Origin: Ichthyophis bannanicus
Lineage: Eukaryota; Chordata; Amphibia; Gymnophiona; Ichthyophiidae
Assembly: GCA_033557465.1 (NCBI GenBank)
Contig: CM066037.1
Coordinates: 519,118,686 to 519,182,685, forward strand
DNA: 64,000 nucleotides
Reading direction: 5' to 3'
Position numbers and translations under genes: made by a program. Numbering within the stretch: the stretch's first letter is position 1; each line of letters starts with the position of its first letter. Under the pieces are notes generated by a model. The model was not told the DNA's origin and ran no database searches. It saw only the letters and a list, made by a program, of their open reading frames with translations. Positions 61,886 through 64,000 of this stretch are shown one piece after another.

Positions 61886-63721
61886 ATGGGAACAGATCAC
61901 AACAGAGCAATGGACCCTCTCTATCATCCGAGAGGGTTACAAACTTCATTTCTCCAGCCTTCCTCCTCATCACATGGTGAGACCTTTCAATTCTCCATCT
62001 CCTCTCCTAGCCCTGTTGGATCAGGAGATCTCTTCTCTGCTTGCCCAAGGGGCCATAGAAGAGGTTCCTCTTCATCAACAGGGGTCAGGTTTCTACTCCC
62101 CTATTTTCTCATTCCAAAGAAAACAGGGGGATTCAGACCAATCCTAGATCTGAGAGAATTGAACAAATTTCTGTACAAGGAGAAATTCAAAATGCTCTCT
62201 TTGGGCATTCTCCTTCCATACCTTCAGAGTCAGGACTGGCTTTGTTCTCTAGACCTGCAGGATGCGTATACACATCTACTCATCCATCCATCCCACAGAA
62301 AATATCTTCGCTTTCTGTTCAGGGGAAGTCATTACCAATACAGAGTACTTCCCTTCGGTCTCGCCTCTGCCCCAAGAGTCTTTACCAAATGCATGGCAGT
62401 CGTAGCCGCATTTCTCAGAAGCATGGGGATTTTCGTATTCCCATATCTGGACGACTGGCTCATTCGAGCTCCAACTCAGTCGCAGGCCCAGATTTCCCTA
62501 GACCGCACAAGGAGCCTTCTGCAGTATCTGGGACTGGTAATAAACCTCCCCAAGTCTCAACTCAGCCCTACTCAGTCTCTAGAATTCATAGGGGCCCAGT
62601 TGGACACCACCACTGCAAGAGCCTACCTTCCACTGGTTCGGAGTCAGCGTCTGCTGAGCTTGGCCTCCCAAGCCCAGTCCAGTACTCACTTGACAGCCAG
62701 GGAAATGCTACGCCTCCTGGGCCATATGGCCTCCACAGTACATGTGGTGCCCTACGCTCGTCTTCATATGAGAGCAGCTCAATGGACCCTGGCCACCCAG
62801 TGGACTCAGGCGTCGGGAGCACTCTCAGACCAAATACAAACCTCAAACCGTCTGTCTTGGTCCCTCCACTGGTGGATATCCACCAAGAATCTGTTGTTGG
62901 GGGCTCCCTTTCAGCCCTTGCTACCCCAAGCAACCCTCACAACAGATGCCTCCCAATTGGGGTGGGGAGCCCATCTGCTAACTCTCTCCACTCAGGGCAC
63001 TTGGTCTCCACAGGAGGCCACCCTTCATATCAACCTCCTGGAACTGCGAGCAATTTACCTTGCCCTCAAGGTCTTCCATACCCTCCTTGCCAACCTGACT
63101 GTCCTGGTTCAGACAGACAATCAGGTGGCCATGTTTTACATAAACAAACAAGGAGGGACGGGCTCTCTGTCGCTTTGCAACGAAGCTCTCAGATTATGGG
63201 CCTTCGCCAGAGAGCACCAAATTCATCTGCTAGCAGTGTACCTTCCAGGAGTTCAAAACTCTCGAGCAGACAGACTCAGTCGAGTTCTGCTGCCACACGA
63301 GTGGTCCCTACATGTGGGCCAGATAACCAGAATCTTTCAGGAATGGGGAACCCCGGACATAGACCTCTTTGCAAGTCCGTGGAATGCCAAACTTCCCCGG
63401 TTCTGTTCCAGGACTCCGTGTCAGGAAGCTCAGGCCACGGACGCCTTTCTCCTCCATTGGGGTCAGGCGTTCCTATATGCCTTTCCACCCATTCCGCTGA
63501 TTCCCAAGACTCTGTTCAAACTCCAGAGAGATCACGGCTCTATGATCCTCATAGCTCCACGCTGGCCACGCCAAGTGTGGTTCCCTCTGCTTCTACAGCT
63601 CTCCCAGGGATCCTCCCTGGACTTAGGAGCTGCACCAGACCTTCTGTCTCAGGAGGACGGGACTTTGTGGCACCCAAACCCCAAATCCCTACATCTCCGA
63701 GCTTGGTTACTGAAGGCTTAA
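61886..63721 (+). CDS. DIRS beta RT-RNase H-methyltransferase-like polyprotein (611 aa), intact
   Basis: RT: YFLIPKKTGGFRPILDLREL, SLDLQDAYTHLLIHPSHRKY, LPFGLASAPRVFTKCM, FPYLDDWLIR (about residue 186). RNase H: TTDASQLGWGAHL (about 352), NLLELRAIYLAL, VQTDNQVAMFYINKQGGTGS (about 409), LPGVQNSRADRLSR. Methyltransferase-like module: PDIDLFASPWNAKLPRFCSR, LYAFPPIPLI (about 532), IAPRWPRQVWFPLLLQL. All expected catalytic residues are present. It ends RAWLLKA-TAA, with the recombinase frame beginning one base earlier (-1). Confidence 0.93.
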   Translation: MGTDHNRAMDPLYHPRGLQTSFLQPSSSSHGETFQFSISSPSPVGSGDLFSACPRGHRRGSSSSTGVRFLLPYFLIPKKTGGFRPILDLRELNKFLYKEKFKMLSLGILLPYLQSQDWLCSLDLQDAYTHLLIHPSHRKYLRFLFRGSHYQYRVLPFGLASAPRVFTKCMAVVAAFLRSMGIFVFPYLDDWLIRAPTQSQAQISLDRTRSLLQYLGLVINLPKSQLSPTQSLEFIGAQLDTTTARAYLPLVRSQRLLSLASQAQSSTHLTAREMLRLLGHMASTVHVVPYARLHMRAAQWTLATQWTQASGALSDQIQTSNRLSWSLHWWISTKNLLLGAPFQPLLPQATLTTDASQLGWGAHLLTLSTQGTWSPQEATLHINLLELRAIYLALKVFHTLLANLTVLVQTDNQVAMFYINKQGGTGSLSLCNEALRLWAFAREHQIHLLAVYLPGVQNSRADRLSRVLLPHEWSLHVGQITRIFQEWGTPDIDLFASPWNAKLPRFCSRTPCQEAQATDAFLLHWGQAFLYAFPPIPLIPKTLFKLQRDHGSMILIAPRWPRQVWFPLLLQLSQGSSLDLGAAPDLLSQEDGTLWHPNPKSLHLRAWLLKA

Positions 63722-64000
63722 GTCTTCAAGACTTTAATCTTTCTCAACCTGTGAAAGATATCCTTCATGCCTCTAGGAAACCTTCCACGAGGTGGTCTTA
63801 TGCTTTCAAATGGAAACGTTTTTCCATTTGGTGTGCTCAGCAGGGCCTTGACCCTCTGGCACTTCCTTTGAATTCCCTCTTAGACTATCTCCTGCATCTT
63901 TCCAATGCAGGCCTTAAGACGAATTCTGTAAGAGTCCATTTAAGTGCTATTTCAGCATCCCTGAAACCTATAAATGGACAACCTATCTCCTCTCACCCTC
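63718..64000 (+). CDS. DIRS beta tyrosine recombinase, N-terminal part
   Basis: The -1 frame is open from the RT stop to the window end: VKDILHASRKPSTRWSYAFK, KRFSIWCAQQ, SLLDYLLHLSNAGLKTNSVR, VHLSAISASLKPINGQ. This is the core-binding domain; the catalytic domain lies outside. There is no ATG at the start, so translation may need a frameshift, splicing or restart from an upstream codon. Confidence 0.88.

Larger units (their letters stand above)
59608..64000 (+). mobile_element. DIRS beta element, young, runs off the window
   Basis: The left end ATCTCCAGGAACAAGCAGGA begins at about 59608, followed by a left ITR (to about 59800) and a leader rich in the dyad GGTACCGATACCGG. Gag (59990-61798), RT polyprotein (61886-63721) and the recombinase (63718 onward) are open with no lesion that I can see. 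The element is inserted in the recombinase gene of an alpha DIRS. The right part is outside the window. Confidence 0.93.

Noticed and set aside
1..64000. CRISPR arrays, bacterial operons or phage genes
   Set aside because: No regular short repeats with spacers, no ribosome-binding sites and no prokaryotic gene families; tyrosine recombinase similarity here is of the DIRS type.

Overview
This window looks like vertebrate, probably amphibian, intergenic DNA made almost entirely of nested retrotransposons. I found no host exon and no bacterial feature. The assignment rests on CR1, L2 and BovB-like RTE LINEs, a tRNA-headed SINE with a MIR-type core, and an unusually high load of DIRS-type (tyrosine-recombinase) retrotransposons. 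DIRS elements are known to be abundant in salamanders and caecilians; a caecilian is my best guess, and it is an inference.

DIRS elements dominate. I separate four families by termini and proteins. Alpha: 1-1343, 2881-4970, 19562-25328, 37601-42907, 55113-59607. Beta: a gag piece at 18985-19561, a split copy at 25453-35070, and a copy from 59608 to the window end. Gamma: 6372-12188, 17176-18960, and a split copy at 35480-45540. Delta: 27928-33884 and 47257-53324. A lone right end lies at 15455-15655. Better copies read: left inverted terminal repeat (ITR), gag with a Cys/His cluster, RT-RNase H followed by a Dam-like methyltransferase module, tyrosine recombinase (YR) in the -1 frame relative to RT, internal complementary region (ICR), right ITR. 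All of them point to the + strand.

Nesting order can be read from the junctions. Gamma copy 6372-12188 sits in a minus-strand CR1 (4974-12995). Delta copy 27928-33884 sits in the YR of a beta element that also took up a hAT MITE (25731-26080) and an L2 LINE (26371-27732). Alpha copy 37601-42907 sits in a CR1 that itself sits in the RT of a gamma element. Alpha copy 55113-59607 sits in another CR1 and was then entered by the beta copy at 59608. In three cases removing the DIRS restores the host frame exactly, with no target duplication and 2-4 bases of shared sequence at the junction.

The best-preserved coding material is delta 27928-33884 (RT and YR open, gag broken), delta 47257-53324 (gag and RT open, one nonsense codon in YR), beta 59608-64000 (gag and RT open, YR open to the window end), the RT of alpha 55113-59607, and the YR of alpha 19562-25328. 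The most notable unexplained signals are a right-terminal extension with a GGTRAGT core shared across otherwise unrelated DIRS families, the uniform orientation of every DIRS copy, and a covarying hairpin at the 3' ends of SINEs and LINEs.
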